A model generated the notes under the pieces. It worked only from the letters and a program-made list of their open reading frames with translations, did not search any database and had not been told where the DNA came from. 55,923 bases of DNA, from contig JADHWE010000008.1 of the NCBI GenBank assembly GCA_016783675.1, forward strand, positions 1 to 55,923, read 5' to 3'. Below, one piece after another: positions 8,636 to 17,341 of this stretch. The DNA is from Kiritimatiellia bacterium. GTDB lineage: Bacteria; Verrucomicrobiota; Kiritimatiellia; UBA8416; JABMPJ01. Position numbers and translations under genes: made by a program. Position 1 is the first letter of the stretch. Each line of letters starts with the position of its first letter.

Positions 8636-8639
8636 GAAA

Positions 8640-9260
8640 CTAATTCCCTAAAGTGATGCCCGAGAAACAGAGAAACCCGATGGCCATCAGCCCGGTGATA
8701 ATGAAGGCCATGCCGAGCCCGCGCAGCCCCTCCGGGACATTCGAGTAGCGGATCTTCTTGCGGATGGCGGCCAGCGACATAATGGCGAGGGCCCAGCCCA
8801 CTCCCGAAGAAGCGCCATAGACAACTGACTCGACCAGTGTGTACTGACGCTCCACCATGAAGAGGGAGGCCCCGAGGATGGCGCAGTTCACCGTGATCAG
8901 CGGCAGGAAGATGCCGAGGCTGTTGTAGAGCACCGGGAAGAACCGGTCCACAACCATCTCGACGATCTGTACCAGCGACGCAATCACGGCGATAAAACAG
9001 ATGAACGTCAGGAACGAGAGATCCAGGTTGGCCAGTGCATCGACGCCGGTCCAGGCCAGCGCGCCTGACTCCAGTAGGAAGCGGCGAATCAGCCAGTTCA
9101 GCGGCGTGGCGATCGTCAGCACCATGATGACGGCCATGCCGAGGCCCTTGGCAGACTCCATCTTCTTGGATTGCGCCAGGTAGGAGCACATTCCCAGGAA
9201 GAGGGAGAGCAGGATGTTCTGAATGAAGATGGACTCGATGGCTAAGTTGAGCAGACCCAT
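8640..9260 (-). CDS. nqrE: Na+-NQR subunit E
   Basis: The 206-residue integral membrane protein has six hydrophobic segments and family blocks [20 protein letters not shown] (start), [20 protein letters not shown] and [20 protein letters not shown]. Together with NqrD it forms the inverted pair of membrane subunits that hold an Fe centre within the membrane; the conserved Cys in LGMCSY and NCAILG fit that role. It follows nqrD by 2 nt. Confidence 0.96.
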   Translation of the reverse strand: MGLLNLAIESIFIQNILLSLFLGMCSYLAQSKKMESAKGLGMAVIMVLTIATPLNWLIRRFLLESGALAWTGVDALANLDLSFLTFICFIAVIASLVQIVEMVVDRFFPVLYNSLGIFLPLITVNCAILGASLFMVERQYTLVESVVYGASSGVGWALAIMSLAAIRKKIRYSNVPEGLRGLGMAFIITGLMAIGFLCFSGITLGN

Positions 9261-9262
9261 GA

Positions 9263-9874
9263 TCAGTCCTCCTCTCTCAGCGTTTTGGAGATGATCGTGC
9301 GCTGGAACCAGATCAGCAGACCGATAATCACAAACGCGCCCGGCGGCAGCAGCATCAGCGTATTACCGACGTACCAGGCCGGATCCAGTATCTGGATGCC
9401 AAACCAGCTTCCACTGCCAAGCAGCTCGCGGAACGAGGCCACCGCAACCAGGATCACACTGTAGCCCAACCCGTTGCCGATGCCGTCCAGGAATGACTTG
9501 AAGGGGGGATTCTGCAGGGCGTAGGCCTCCGCGCGACCCATGACGATACAGTTCGTGATGATCAGGCCGACAAACACGCTCAACTGCTTGCTGATGTCAT
9601 AGACAAAGGCGCGCAGAATCTGGTCGGCCAGGATAACCAGCGTCGCGATCACGCACAGCTCCACGATCATGCGAATCTTGTTGGGGATCATGTTGCGGAG
9701 CAGCGAGATCACCACGTTGGAGCCGCACAGCACCGCCGTGAGCGCGATGCTCATGACCATGGCCGTGGAGACCTGCGTGGTCACGGCCAACGCCGAGCAG
9801 ACGCCCAGCACCTGCCAGGTGACGGGATTGTTGTCCGCCAGCGGATCCGTAACGATCTTGCGTAGCTTGGCCAT
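9263..9874 (-). CDS. nqrD: Na+-NQR subunit D
   Basis: The 203-residue membrane protein is homologous to NqrE and RnfA/E. It has blocks [36 protein letters not shown] and [20 protein letters not shown]. The Cys in GVCSAL and TNCIVMG correspond to the conserved pair that binds the intramembrane iron. Its start overlaps the nqrC stop by one nucleotide, supporting coupled translation within the operon. Confidence 0.96.
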   Translation of the reverse strand: MAKLRKIVTDPLADNNPVTWQVLGVCSALAVTTQVSTAMVMSIALTAVLCGSNVVISLLRNMIPNKIRMIVELCVIATLVILADQILRAFVYDISKQLSVFVGLIITNCIVMGRAEAYALQNPPFKSFLDGIGNGLGYSVILVAVASFRELLGSGSWFGIQILDPAWYVGNTLMLLPPGAFVIIGLLIWFQRTIISKTLREED

Positions 9875-10608
9875 CAGTGCGTTGCCTCAAGTTGTTCGAA
9901 ATAGCGGTGGTAGACGGCGTAGTCGGCGTTCAGGAACGACTCAACACCACGGCACGTCATGGTCGCGGCCGTGATGCCGTCCACGCAGTGGTCGTTGTCG
10001 GCGGCACCGGGCTTGGTGATCCGGAACGTCTGCACCTCGCCGTTGGCCTTCCACTTCTTGCCCTTGAAGCTATCCTGGAAGAACGGCTTCTCCACTTCAC
10101 CGCCCAGGCCGGGGGTCTCCTGGTGCTCGTAGAACACAATACCTGCGATGGTGGAGAGATCGCCTTTCAGGGCCATGAATGCCTTCACCGTCGACCAGAG
10201 CCCCTTGCCGCTGACGTGGATCGCGTACTGCTTGGCTCCGCTATCGGGATCTTCATACGTATAGAACGGGTAAAACGGCTTGAGACCCGTCGCCTTATCG
10301 CGGGCGTTGATTTCCTGGGATGTGAGCGACTCGACTGTGCGATCGGCCGCCAGGTTGCCTTCGCCGTCGAGAACGATGCCCTTGATCCTCTCGGCAAACA
10401 TCTGGTCCAGCTCTTCCGGTGTAACGGAGATTTTGCCCTTCTCATCCGTTACGGGTACGCCGAAGACCTGTAGAACCTTGCTCTTCACATCGTTGGCCTT
10501 GTTCCGGGCCTGGCGCGGGGCGAGACCGGTCGATACGACGGCCAGCAGTATGCTGCAGATGAGGCAGACCACCGTGGCAAAGCCGATTACCTTGACTTGA
10601 TCACGCAC
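9874..10608 (-). CDS. nqrC: Na+-NQR subunit C (covalent FMN subunit)
   Basis: The 244-residue protein has an N-terminal membrane helix (about 5-27) and a periplasmic FMN-binding domain. The site for covalent FMN attachment is [17 protein letters not shown] near residues 207-223. The canonical motif is S/T-G-A-T-x-T; here it reads T-A-A-T-M-T, keeping the acceptor Thr but with Ala in place of Gly. Attachment normally needs ApbE, and no ApbE flavin transferase gene was recognised in the window (the UPF0280 gene is only a distant relative). It overlaps nqrB by 8 nt. Confidence 0.94.
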   Translation of the reverse strand: MRDQVKVIGFATVVCLICSILLAVVSTGLAPRQARNKANDVKSKVLQVFGVPVTDEKGKISVTPEELDQMFAERIKGIVLDGEGNLAADRTVESLTSQEINARDKATGLKPFYPFYTYEDPDSGAKQYAIHVSGKGLWSTVKAFMALKGDLSTIAGIVFYEHQETPGLGGEVEKPFFQDSFKGKKWKANGEVQTFRITKPGAADNDHCVDGITAATMTCRGVESFLNADYAVYHRYFEQLEATH

Positions 10609-11770
10609 GTTTACGCCTCCTCCGGATGTGGTGATCCACCACGAAACTATCGATAAGCGGCGCCATCAGGTTCATGAAGAGAATCGATAGCATCACGCCC
10701 TCCGGGAAGCCCGCGTTGAGCACACGCACGATGATCACCAGCATCCCGATCAGGAAACCGTAGATCCACTTACCTGCCTTAGTGGCCGCGGCCGAAACGG
10801 GGTCCGTTGCCATGAATATGGCGCCAAAAGCGAATCCGCCCGCCACGAGGTGGAAGTGGGGGGGGATCTGGGCCATCGGGGAGCTGCCGAAGATGTTCGC
10901 CAGCGTCGCAGTCGAAAGCAGTCCGATTACGCAGCCCAGAATAATGCGCCACGAAGCCACTCCCGCCAGGAGCAGCATGACCGCGCCGATGAGGCAGGCC
11001 AACGTACTGGTTTCGCCGATGCTGCCGGGCATAACACCCAGGAACATCTGCATAAAACTGACCTGTCCGGAGGCGATGGCATCGGCTGCCGTGGCGCCCT
11101 CAGGCATGGCCGACAGAACACCAAGCGGCGTCGCGCCGGTGACGGCATCGACAACGTGATCGCCCTTCGAGGCAATCCAGACATTGCCGGTCATCGACTT
11201 GGCATAGGCAAAGAAGATAAAGGCGCGGGAGAGTAGGGCGGGGTTCACGACATTCATGCCCGTGCCCCCGAAGATCTCCTTGCCGATCACAATGCCGAAC
11301 GTGATGCCCACGGCCACCTGCCACAGCGGGATCGTCGGCGGGAGCACCAGCGGGAATAGGAAGCCGCTGACGAGCAGTCCTTCGTTGATGGGGTGCTTGC
11401 GGACACAGGCGAAGAGCACTTCCCAGAAGCCTCCGACCGCGTACGAAACAAAGACAATCGGCATGACGATGATCAGGCCGCGGAGAATGTGGTCCACGAG
11501 CCCCGCACCGGGCACGGCATGCGCCATGTTATACTGGTATCCCGCATTCCATACGCCGAAAAGGAAACAGGGCAGCAGCGCATAGATCACTGTCACCATG
11601 ACGCGCTTGATGTCGATCGCATCGCGCACGTGCGCTCCGCGATGCGTTTCCTCGGCCGGGGTGAACGCAAACGTGTCGGCTGCATCGAAGATCGGGCTGA
11701 CGCGATGGAACAGTGCGCCATCCTTGAACAGGTGACGGATGTTGTCGTGGAGTTTGAGGATGAGCTTCAT
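10601..11770 (-). CDS. nqrB: Na+-NQR subunit B
   Basis: The 389-residue polytopic membrane subunit carries one covalent FMN and riboflavin and forms the main Na+ pathway. The FMN-threonine motif is visible as VDAVTGATPLGVLSA (about 208-222), close to the family S/T-G-A-T consensus. The GKEIFGGTGMNVVNPALLSRAF block (split here as GKEIFGGTGMN and VVNPALLSRAF) and GGFAFGAIFMATDPVS are typical. Its start overlaps the nqrA stop by one nucleotide. Confidence 0.96.
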   Translation of the reverse strand: MKLILKLHDNIRHLFKDGALFHRVSPIFDAADTFAFTPAEETHRGAHVRDAIDIKRVMVTVIYALLPCFLFGVWNAGYQYNMAHAVPGAGLVDHILRGLIIVMPIVFVSYAVGGFWEVLFACVRKHPINEGLLVSGFLFPLVLPPTIPLWQVAVGITFGIVIGKEIFGGTGMNVVNPALLSRAFIFFAYAKSMTGNVWIASKGDHVVDAVTGATPLGVLSAMPEGATAADAIASGQVSFMQMFLGVMPGSIGETSTLACLIGAVMLLLAGVASWRIILGCVIGLLSTATLANIFGSSPMAQIPPHFHLVAGGFAFGAIFMATDPVSAAATKAGKWIYGFLIGMLVIIVRVLNAGFPEGVMLSILFMNLMAPLIDSFVVDHHIRRRRKRA

Positions 11771-13128
11771 CAGATTCCCTCTTCCTCGATCAGTCGCAGG
11801 CCGCCACTGATGATCTCCTGTACTTCAATCTTGCTGGGGCATATCACGTCGCAGAGCGCGAAGTCCTCCGGATCGGTCTCAAGGATGCCCAACGCGATGG
11901 CTTCATCCGTATCACCCGCGAGGCACGCCCTGATAAGGAAATCGACCATGATGTTCAACGGCATGACCTTGTCGTAATGACCGGTCAGCACCAGGGCGCG
12001 CTCCTCCCCGTGCAGGTTGGTGCCAAGGCTCCCGTCGTGCTCCCCGGGCAGCCAAGTGGATGCAAACAGTCGCGAGAAGCTCATTTTCTTCAGCCCGGGC
12101 ATCGTCCATCCCATGAAATAGCGCTCCTTGAGCGCCGGGATAACGGTCGTAGCCGACTGGTGGAAGCCGAGGTGGCTGTCCCTGGCGATCTCGCAGCCGG
12201 CCAACACATCGCCGCCGATGAAACGCATATCGCCATCCTTGAGCGAGGTGTCAAACAGGGGCTTCAAGTCGCCGCCCGTACGGATCCGGTAATGGCCACA
12301 GTCCCCGGGCTTTACGCTGGGGCCGCCGAGTGCCACGACGCGCGATGTCGGGAGGGTTCCATCGAGGAAGAGACGTCCCATGCCGACCAGGTCGACCGCC
12401 TTCACGGTCCAGATCACATCCGTCGGGACCATTGGATCGACGCGCGAGATGTGGACGCTGGTGTTTCCGGAAGGGTGGGGGCCTGAAAAACTATGTATCG
12501 AGACGCGTTGTGCCCCCTTTAAGGTGTCGCCGGCATTGGGCCCGATGCAGAGATGGACGTCGCCCTCGGTGAGTCGTGTCATCAAGTCGAGTCCGGCCTG
12601 GAACGCAACGGGGTCGGATGCAGTCACGACCTCGGCGTCCGCCTGGAAGGGGGCCGTGCTCATGGCATTGACGAAGATCGACTTCGGCTGGGCGGCCGGA
12701 TCGGCCATGTGCGAGAACGGACGCTGACGGATCAGCGAAAGGTAGCTGGTGGTGATGAGTTGGTCGATAATCGCCTGGCGATCTACGCCCTGCATGGCAT
12801 CGGGCGCGTAGGCGTTGAAGCGCTCGGCTTTGGCTTCGACGTCCACCTTGACGATGATCCGTTCGACGAAACGGCGCGCACCACGCGTAATGGTGGTGAC
12901 CTGTCCGCCGGCCGGGGCGCGCAGCTTGAATGCCTCGTGCGCTTTGTCCTCCATCAAGGCCGCGCCATGCTTCACGATGTCACCTTCGGCGACCAGCAGG
13001 CGCTGCTTCATGCCGGTAAATTCAAGGGGGTAGACGGCTACGGTATCGGACGGAATCAGGTCGGTGATAGACGTGGCGGGCTTGCCTGCCAATCCAACGT
13101 CGAATCCCTTCTTGATCTTGAAATCCAT
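11770..13128 (-). CDS. nqrA: Na+-NQR subunit A
   Basis: The 452-residue peripheral subunit begins MDFKIKKGFDVGLAGKP, the standard NqrA N-terminus, so ATG 13128 is preferred although the frame stays open to 13557. The extension there is antisense to the glycerol-3-phosphate dehydrogenase gene and unrelated to the family. Blocks HPSGNTSVHISRVDP, LGGPSVKPGDCGHYR and LLP-like lipoyl-fold segments near the start agree with NqrA, which participates in quinone binding. It is the first gene of the operon; the promoter is expected in the 162-nt divergent gap before glpD. Confidence 0.95.
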   Translation of the reverse strand: MDFKIKKGFDVGLAGKPATSITDLIPSDTVAVYPLEFTGMKQRLLVAEGDIVKHGAALMEDKAHEAFKLRAPAGGQVTTITRGARRFVERIIVKVDVEAKAERFNAYAPDAMQGVDRQAIIDQLITTSYLSLIRQRPFSHMADPAAQPKSIFVNAMSTAPFQADAEVVTASDPVAFQAGLDLMTRLTEGDVHLCIGPNAGDTLKGAQRVSIHSFSGPHPSGNTSVHISRVDPMVPTDVIWTVKAVDLVGMGRLFLDGTLPTSRVVALGGPSVKPGDCGHYRIRTGGDLKPLFDTSLKDGDMRFIGGDVLAGCEIARDSHLGFHQSATTVIPALKERYFMGWTMPGLKKMSFSRLFASTWLPGEHDGSLGTNLHGEERALVLTGHYDKVMPLNIMVDFLIRACLAGDTDEAIALGILETDPEDFALCDVICPSKIEVQEIISGGLRLIEEEGI

Positions 13129-13290
13129 GCTACGAACCTGTCCGCTTCCTGATAACCTGATCGGAAAGCTCATCAATTTGCCATTCCGGTGCAAAAAATC
13201 AAGCCAAAGAAGGCGCCGACGCAAAAATAGTTTCGCCGGAGGGCGGCGCAAAGCTTGAGCAGGGCGGCTTCGGCCTGTTAGCCTCTGGTT
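13129..13290. promoter_or_regulatory. Divergent intergenic region between nqrA and glpD
   Basis: This 162-nt gap must contain the promoter for the nqr operon (leftward) and probably for glpD (rightward). On the minus strand a TTGATT element lies about 80 nt before the nqrA ATG, with an A/T-rich CAAATTG about 20 nt downstream; this is only a weak -35/-10 candidate. No clear operator palindrome is seen. Confidence 0.3.
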
Positions 13291-14967
13291 ATGGAACGGA
13301 ACGTTAAGCATCTCTGCGATACAGGTTTCGACATCCTCGTCGTGGGCGGAGGTGTGTACGGCGCCGCCATTGTGCGCGAGGCGGCCACACGGGGGCTGCG
13401 TGCGGCTCTGATTGAGCAGAACGACTTCTGTTCCGGCACCTCTGCCAACAGTCTTAAGATCATGCACGGCGGTCTGCGCTACCTGCAGCAGGTCGATATG
13501 CCCCGCGTTTTCGAGTCGATTCGGGAGCGCAGCACGTGGCTGCGGACGGCGCCGCACCTGGTTGAGCCGCTTAACTGCATCATGCCAACACAGGCCAAGT
13601 TGATGCGCAGCCGGCTTGTTATGTCACTGGGGACGGGCCTGAACGATGTTGTTAGCGCCAGGCGCAATCGTGGTCTCGACCCGGCGCGTCGCATCGCCGC
13701 TTGCCGCACCGTGTCGCGGGACGGCTGCCTGCAGGTCCTGCCGGCACTCTCGGACAGGGGAGTAACCGGGGGAGCCATCTGGCATGATGCCATCGGTTAC
13801 GACACGGAACGGATCGTTATCTCGATGTTGCTGGATGCCTGTGATGCCGGCGCGAGTGTGGCCAACTACGTGCGCGCCTGTGAGCCGGTGATTGAAGAGG
13901 GCGCCGTGGTGGGCATTCGATCCGAGGATCGGCTAACGGGTGAAAGTTTCGTCATCCGTTCCGACGTGGTGATCAATGCGGCCGGACCATGGGCCTCCGA
14001 GTTTCTGGAATCGGCCGGCGTAAAGCTCTCGACGCCGTGTCATCACCTGGCACTCGGAATCAACCTGATCCTGAAGCGTTGGCCGGTGCGCGACATGGCG
14101 GCCGGATTGACGGCGGGCCCCGGCACGCCGTCGGGGGGACGCCTCTTCTTCTTTGTGCCCTGGCGCGGCGTTGTGATGGCGGGCACGTACTACCGACCAC
14201 ACGAAGGAGCCGTGGACAGTGCTGCGGTGACAGATGAGGACATTGACGCCTACCTGGCAGCGCTCAATAGCTGCTACCCGGGGGTAGGACTGACGCGTGA
14301 TGACATCCTGATGGCTCATGCAGGGGTGATCCCTGCTGCCCATGCCGCCAAGGCGGGCAAGGAACCCCCGTTAATGCGGCACTACCGGGTGATCGATCAC
14401 GGCAACGCCGATGGTGTGGAAGGCTTGTTGACGGCGCAGGGGATCAAATACACCACTGCACGCGACGTCGCGCAGCATGTTGTCTCGCTCGCCATGTCCA
14501 GGCTGAATTGTCCGTTGGTTCCTTCGTCTACCTCCTTGCGGCCGCTTTCCGGAGACGTGGTCGGTGATCTTGCCGCGTTCCGGGAGGCCACCATAGAGAA
14601 ATACAGGGAGAGTACCCCGCTTCCGGTCATCAAACGGCTGTTCAGATTCTACGGCTCAGGAATTGACGCGATCCTGGCATCCGGCGATCACGGGCCGCTG
14701 CTTGACGGAAGCAGTGCCGTCCTGGCTCGCGAGATCCGGCACGTCGTCAACAGTGAAATGCCACAGACCCTCGGCGATCTGCTCTTCCGCCGTACTGGGC
14801 TGGGGTCGAACGGGCTACCCGATCCGGCGCTCATTCGTTCGTGCGGCGCCGTCATGGCCGAGGCGCGCGGCTGGCGTGCGGCAAGGCTGGAACGCGAGAT
14901 CGAGGCCGTGACAGGCACCACCAATCTCTGGCAAGCGGGGATAGGGACGGCTACTTCACCTTGCTGA
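13291..14967 (+). CDS. glpD: FAD-dependent glycerol-3-phosphate dehydrogenase
   Basis: The 558-residue flavoprotein has an N-terminal FAD Rossmann motif, ILVVGGGVYGAAIVREAATR (about 14-33), then EQNDFCSGTSANSLKIMHG and GGLRYLQQ, diagnostic of GlpD/GlpA. It oxidises sn-glycerol-3-phosphate to DHAP and passes electrons to quinone at the membrane. The C-terminal cap domain has the typical ITTAQGIKYTT-like block (LTAQGIKYTTARDVA). Length is near GlpD. There is no convincing Shine-Dalgarno sequence before ATG 13291. The gene is divergent from nqr; both feed the quinone pool. The 3' end overlaps the convergent hypothetical gene by 12 nt. Confidence 0.9.
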   Translation: MERNVKHLCDTGFDILVVGGGVYGAAIVREAATRGLRAALIEQNDFCSGTSANSLKIMHGGLRYLQQVDMPRVFESIRERSTWLRTAPHLVEPLNCIMPTQAKLMRSRLVMSLGTGLNDVVSARRNRGLDPARRIAACRTVSRDGCLQVLPALSDRGVTGGAIWHDAIGYDTERIVISMLLDACDAGASVANYVRACEPVIEEGAVVGIRSEDRLTGESFVIRSDVVINAAGPWASEFLESAGVKLSTPCHHLALGINLILKRWPVRDMAAGLTAGPGTPSGGRLFFFVPWRGVVMAGTYYRPHEGAVDSAAVTDEDIDAYLAALNSCYPGVGLTRDDILMAHAGVIPAAHAAKAGKEPPLMRHYRVIDHGNADGVEGLLTAQGIKYTTARDVAQHVVSLAMSRLNCPLVPSSTSLRPLSGDVVGDLAAFREATIEKYRESTPLPVIKRLFRFYGSGIDAILASGDHGPLLDGSSAVLAREIRHVVNSEMPQTLGDLLFRRTGLGSNGLPDPALIRSCGAVMAEARGWRAARLEREIEAVTGTTNLWQAGIGTATSPC

Positions 14968-15807
14968 GCCGGCCAACCCGGACATCGAGCAGGAGTTCAG
15001 GCGTTTCAGGTCGAGCGTATGGGTATCTCCCTTGACGATGAACCAACGGTAGACCGTCCCGTGGCAGATCACCTTCAGCACATCTTGTCGACGGAGGAGT
15101 CTCCCGTTGATATGCAGCACCCGCTCTCCGTCGAGAACGCTCACACTCCCACGGTACTCCACCAGCGAACGGGCAACACGCCAGTCGATGTCGGTTGAGA
15201 AGGGCTCGACCGGTTTGGGCTCGCGTTCCGCCGTGACGAGACGATCGGCCAGGGGAGCCCTGCTCTCAAGATTCAGAGCCGGCGCGGGCGCGGGAGTCAC
15301 TTGGGGCGTGGGCGTGGGTATCAAGCCCGGAGTAGACGGCGGGGTAGAGCGGGAGGGCGCCTTGTCCTTGGGTGCGATGCGGTCCAGTTCTCCTGCCACC
15401 TGCTGGTAGCGTGCTACGGATCTCTGTTTGCGCGCTTCGCGTTCCTCACGGAGGACCCGGAGTTGTGCCGGGCTGAATTCCCAGAAGTCGAGCGTCAGGC
15501 ATGCAAAGAAACCGCCACAGAACGCCACGGCGATACACGAGCTCCACAGCGCCCCCCAGCTCGCGTTCATCAGGACCAGCACCGTGACGCCAAGAATTGG
15601 CACCAGGATGATCCACCCCAGGCTCCAGGTCAGCCAAGCCTCCAGCAGCACCGTTGCCAACGTAATGGCAAGCACCCTGAGGATGATTGAGCGCGTTTGG
15701 CAATCGCCGCTCCGACGGGCGAGTGCCAGCAGCAACAGGATAAGAATCAACGACTGCAGGACAAACTGCAGCGCGATGATCCACAGCCAGTATTCCCTAA
15801 GTCCCAC
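14956..15807 (-). CDS. Hypothetical membrane protein with Pro-rich linker
   Basis: The 283-residue protein is not recognised. It has about four hydrophobic segments in the first 110 residues (roughly 8-28, 43-60, 62-80 and 86-107). A basic stretch (REEREARKQRSVARYQQ) follows, then a Pro/Thr/Ala linker (TPPSTPGLIPTPTPQ), and a C-terminal globular part of about 90 residues (VEYRGSVSVLDGERVLHING). The C-terminal part could be a small beta-rich domain facing the cytoplasm. Base composition matches its neighbours. No function is proposed. Confidence 0.6.
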   Translation of the reverse strand: MGLREYWLWIIALQFVLQSLILILLLLALARRSGDCQTRSIILRVLAITLATVLLEAWLTWSLGWIILVPILGVTVLVLMNASWGALWSSCIAVAFCGGFFACLTLDFWEFSPAQLRVLREEREARKQRSVARYQQVAGELDRIAPKDKAPSRSTPPSTPGLIPTPTPQVTPAPAPALNLESRAPLADRLVTAEREPKPVEPFSTDIDWRVARSLVEYRGSVSVLDGERVLHINGRLLRRQDVLKVICHGTVYRWFIVKGDTHTLDLKRLNSCSMSGLAGSAR

Positions 15808-15843
15808 GCTGGCTCCCTGGAAAGAAGAGGGTCGCTTGACCCT

Positions 15844-16458
15844 CTACTTTTTCCGTTTCGTCACTGCACGCTTCTTGGCGGCCGGCCGTTTCTTCGAGAC
15901 TGCCTTTTTCGCTTTTCGCGGGGCAGTCTTTTTGGCGGCTACTTTCTTGACCTTTTTCGCTTTTCGCGGGGCAGTCTTTTTGGCGGCTACTTTCTTGGCG
16001 GCAGCTCGCTTGGCCGGTGCAGCGGGAAGCTGAGCAAGCTTGGCCTTGGCTTCTTTCTTGCCGATCCCGCGCAGTGCGGCGATTGCGGCGATCTGGGATT
16101 GACGCGGCTTCGCGGTTCCACGCTCCCAGTTGTAGATCGACTGGGCCGTTACGCCCACAAGCTTGGCATAGGCGCCCGCCGAAAGGCCGAGACGCTTGCG
16201 CTGAGTGCGCAACCCCTTGGCCGTAAAACGCAGCTTCGTGCTCTCCGCGGGTGCGCTTTCGGCCGGGGCCGCCTGTGCGTGGGCATTACGTTCCAGAAGT
16301 GCGACCTGGCGCTCGAGGGCAGCCGCCCGGCGCTTCAATGCTGCGACGTCGCGTCGGTACTGTGCCGACGCTTTCTGCAGTGTTGCTGTCTGGCTGCGAA
16401 TTTCTTTGCGGGCCAGTCGCGCCACTTCATCCTTCAGTACGCTTGCTAGGTTTGCCAT
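15844..16458 (-). CDS. XRE-type helix-turn-helix protein with coiled-coil N-terminus and histone H1-like tail
   Basis: The 204-residue protein has three parts. An N-terminal helix (about 5-58) with heptad character can dimerise. A Cro/CI-type HTH follows at about 82-132 (LRTQRKRLGLSAGAYAKL, then VGVTAQSIYNWERG). The C-terminal tail (about 145-204) is made of Lys/Ala/Arg repeats such as VAAKKTAPRKAKK, resembling histone H1 and Hc1/Hc2 tails. Specific and non-specific DNA binding are thus joined. The DNA carries a perfect 47-nt direct repeat with 48-nt period in the tail. A nucleoid-associated or regulatory role is inferred; targets are unknown. Confidence 0.8.
   Translation of the reverse strand: MANLASVLKDEVARLARKEIRSQTATLQKASAQYRRDVAALKRRAAALERQVALLERNAHAQAAPAESAPAESTKLRFTAKGLRTQRKRLGLSAGAYAKLVGVTAQSIYNWERGTAKPRQSQIAAIAALRGIGKKEAKAKLAQLPAAPAKRAAAKKVAAKKTAPRKAKKVKKVAAKKTAPRKAKKAVSKKRPAAKKRAVTKRKK
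15903..15997 (-). repeat. In-frame tandem coding repeat, 48-bp period
   Basis: Positions 15903-15949 and 15951-15997 are identical over 47 nt and spaced by exactly 48 nt, so each unit encodes 16 residues of the H1-like tail. The period is a multiple of three, so gain or loss of a unit would keep the frame. Confidence 0.9.
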
Positions 16459-16507
16459 TTAGTACTCCTTTGTTATTTATACTCTGTACGGTTTGAAGAC
16501 TATCGTC

Positions 16508-16770
16508 TTATCGGATGCCTTTCAACCCTGATTTGTCGCTGTAGGGGAAATTCTTCTCCTCTGCATAGAGTTTGTCGATTACGGCCTTGAGTCTGGATCG
16601 AGTGGCTTTGGCATCGGTATCAATTCTTTCATGGTCCAGATCGTTCTTCTGAAGCTCGTCTGCCGGGCCGCATAGGTAACCATGCCCTGAAAATGTGGTT
16701 CTTCACGGAAGTGTGTACTCAGAGGTCCTTTTTCATTCCTCTTACGCACGGAGATGCTCAACGCTCCCAT
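16508..16770 (-). pseudogene. Frameshifted small gene remnant
   Basis: Reading leftward from ATG 16770, one frame gives MGALSISVRKRNEKGPLSTH then FREEPHF. A second frame, offset by one base near 16690, continues with GHGYLCGPADELQKNDLDHE, then RIDTDAKATRSRLKAVIDKL and YAEEKNFPYSDKSGLKGIR before TAA at 16510-16508. The second part reads like genuine protein, whereas the first frame degrades after the junction. A single-base frameshift in an originally continuous gene of about 87 codons explains this best. The family is not recognised. It is the last gene position of the cassette-like island. Confidence 0.4.
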
Positions 16771-16829
16771 CGACTAAGCTGGTGGTTTAAGTGTAACCAC
16801 GAAGTGAGGCGACTAAGAACACGACTAAG
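16771..16829. repeat. Three CGACTAAG octamers upstream of the remnant gene
   Basis: CGACTAAG occurs at 16771-16778, 16810-16817 and 16822-16829, all in the same orientation and just before the start of the remnant gene. It could be an iterated regulator site. The surrounding 16771-16897 tract holds no convincing gene. Confidence 0.4.
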
Positions 16830-16897
16830 TGTGCGATAAAGTGTGTGCTTCCTACACTTCAGCGCATGTTTGGTTTCTGTTCCATGCAATCTTCCGT

Positions 16898-16970
16898 GCC
16901 GAACGTGCAGGTGAGGGTTCCCGATGGAGCGCAGCGAAATCGGGATACCCTCGACCTGGCCTGTTCTGCC
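16898..16970 (-). other. attC-like integron cassette site 1
   Basis: On the minus strand the site starts 1 nt after the stop of the 118-residue gene. It runs R'' GCAGAAC, spacer AGGC, arm CAGGTcGAGGGTaTCCCGAT, loop, complementary arm ATCGGGAACCCTCACCTG, spacer CAC, R' GTTCGGC. The arms pair over about 18 bp with two unpaired bases (c and a, lower case), both on the left arm. Paired outer boxes, unpaired spacers and extrahelical bases on one arm are the structural hallmarks of attC. R' differs from consensus GTTRRRY at one position. Confidence 0.6.
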
Positions 16971-16971
16971 G

Positions 16972-17328
16972 TCAATCTTCTTGGGATTCAATTTGGAGCT
17001 CCAGCCGTTCCCTGGCGCTGGCAATGATTCCGAGCATCTTCTGGATCAACTTCTGGCTTTGCTCGCTCCGGCCCATGGCCGCGTCCAGCGGATGCGGCCG
17101 TCTATACGTCGGGCTCATCAAGTCCGGCATCTTGATGGAAATGAGTTGATCGGGAGGGAGAACTTGGACATCGGGCATCTTGCGCTCAAGATAGCGCTCT
17201 GCCCGGTCAAACCACTTGGCATGCGCAAGCTCATCAAGCGGGCGCTCATCCAGCAATGCACGGCCCTCGCGCGTGAGCCGCTTCAGATGGCTCAATGTGC
17301 GGTTCGGATTGTCTCGTGACTGAGTCAT
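16972..17328 (-). CDS. Hypothetical protein in cassette-like position
   Basis: The 118-residue protein is not recognised. It is charged and mostly helical (DNPNRTLSHLKRLTREG at the N-terminus; MLGIIASARERLELQ at the C-terminus) with no signal peptide or membrane segment. It lies between attC-like sites 2 (upstream) and 1 (directly downstream), the arrangement expected for a mobile cassette gene. There is no strong Shine-Dalgarno sequence. Coding status is supported by position and composition only. Confidence 0.5.
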   Translation of the reverse strand: MTQSRDNPNRTLSHLKRLTREGRALLDERPLDELAHAKWFDRAERYLERKMPDVQVLPPDQLISIKMPDLMSPTYRRPHPLDAAMGRSEQSQKLIQKMLGIIASARERLELQIESQED

Positions 17329-17341
17329 TTCATTCTCCGGC

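Noticed and set aside
13129-13557. 143-residue N-terminal extension of nqrA
   Set aside because: It is antisense to glpD and not found in NqrA, which begins MDFKIKKG here.
16758-17024. An 88-codon minus-strand frame across attC-like site 1
   Set aside because: It reads through a structured non-coding site and the end of the neighbouring gene; the composition is not protein-like.
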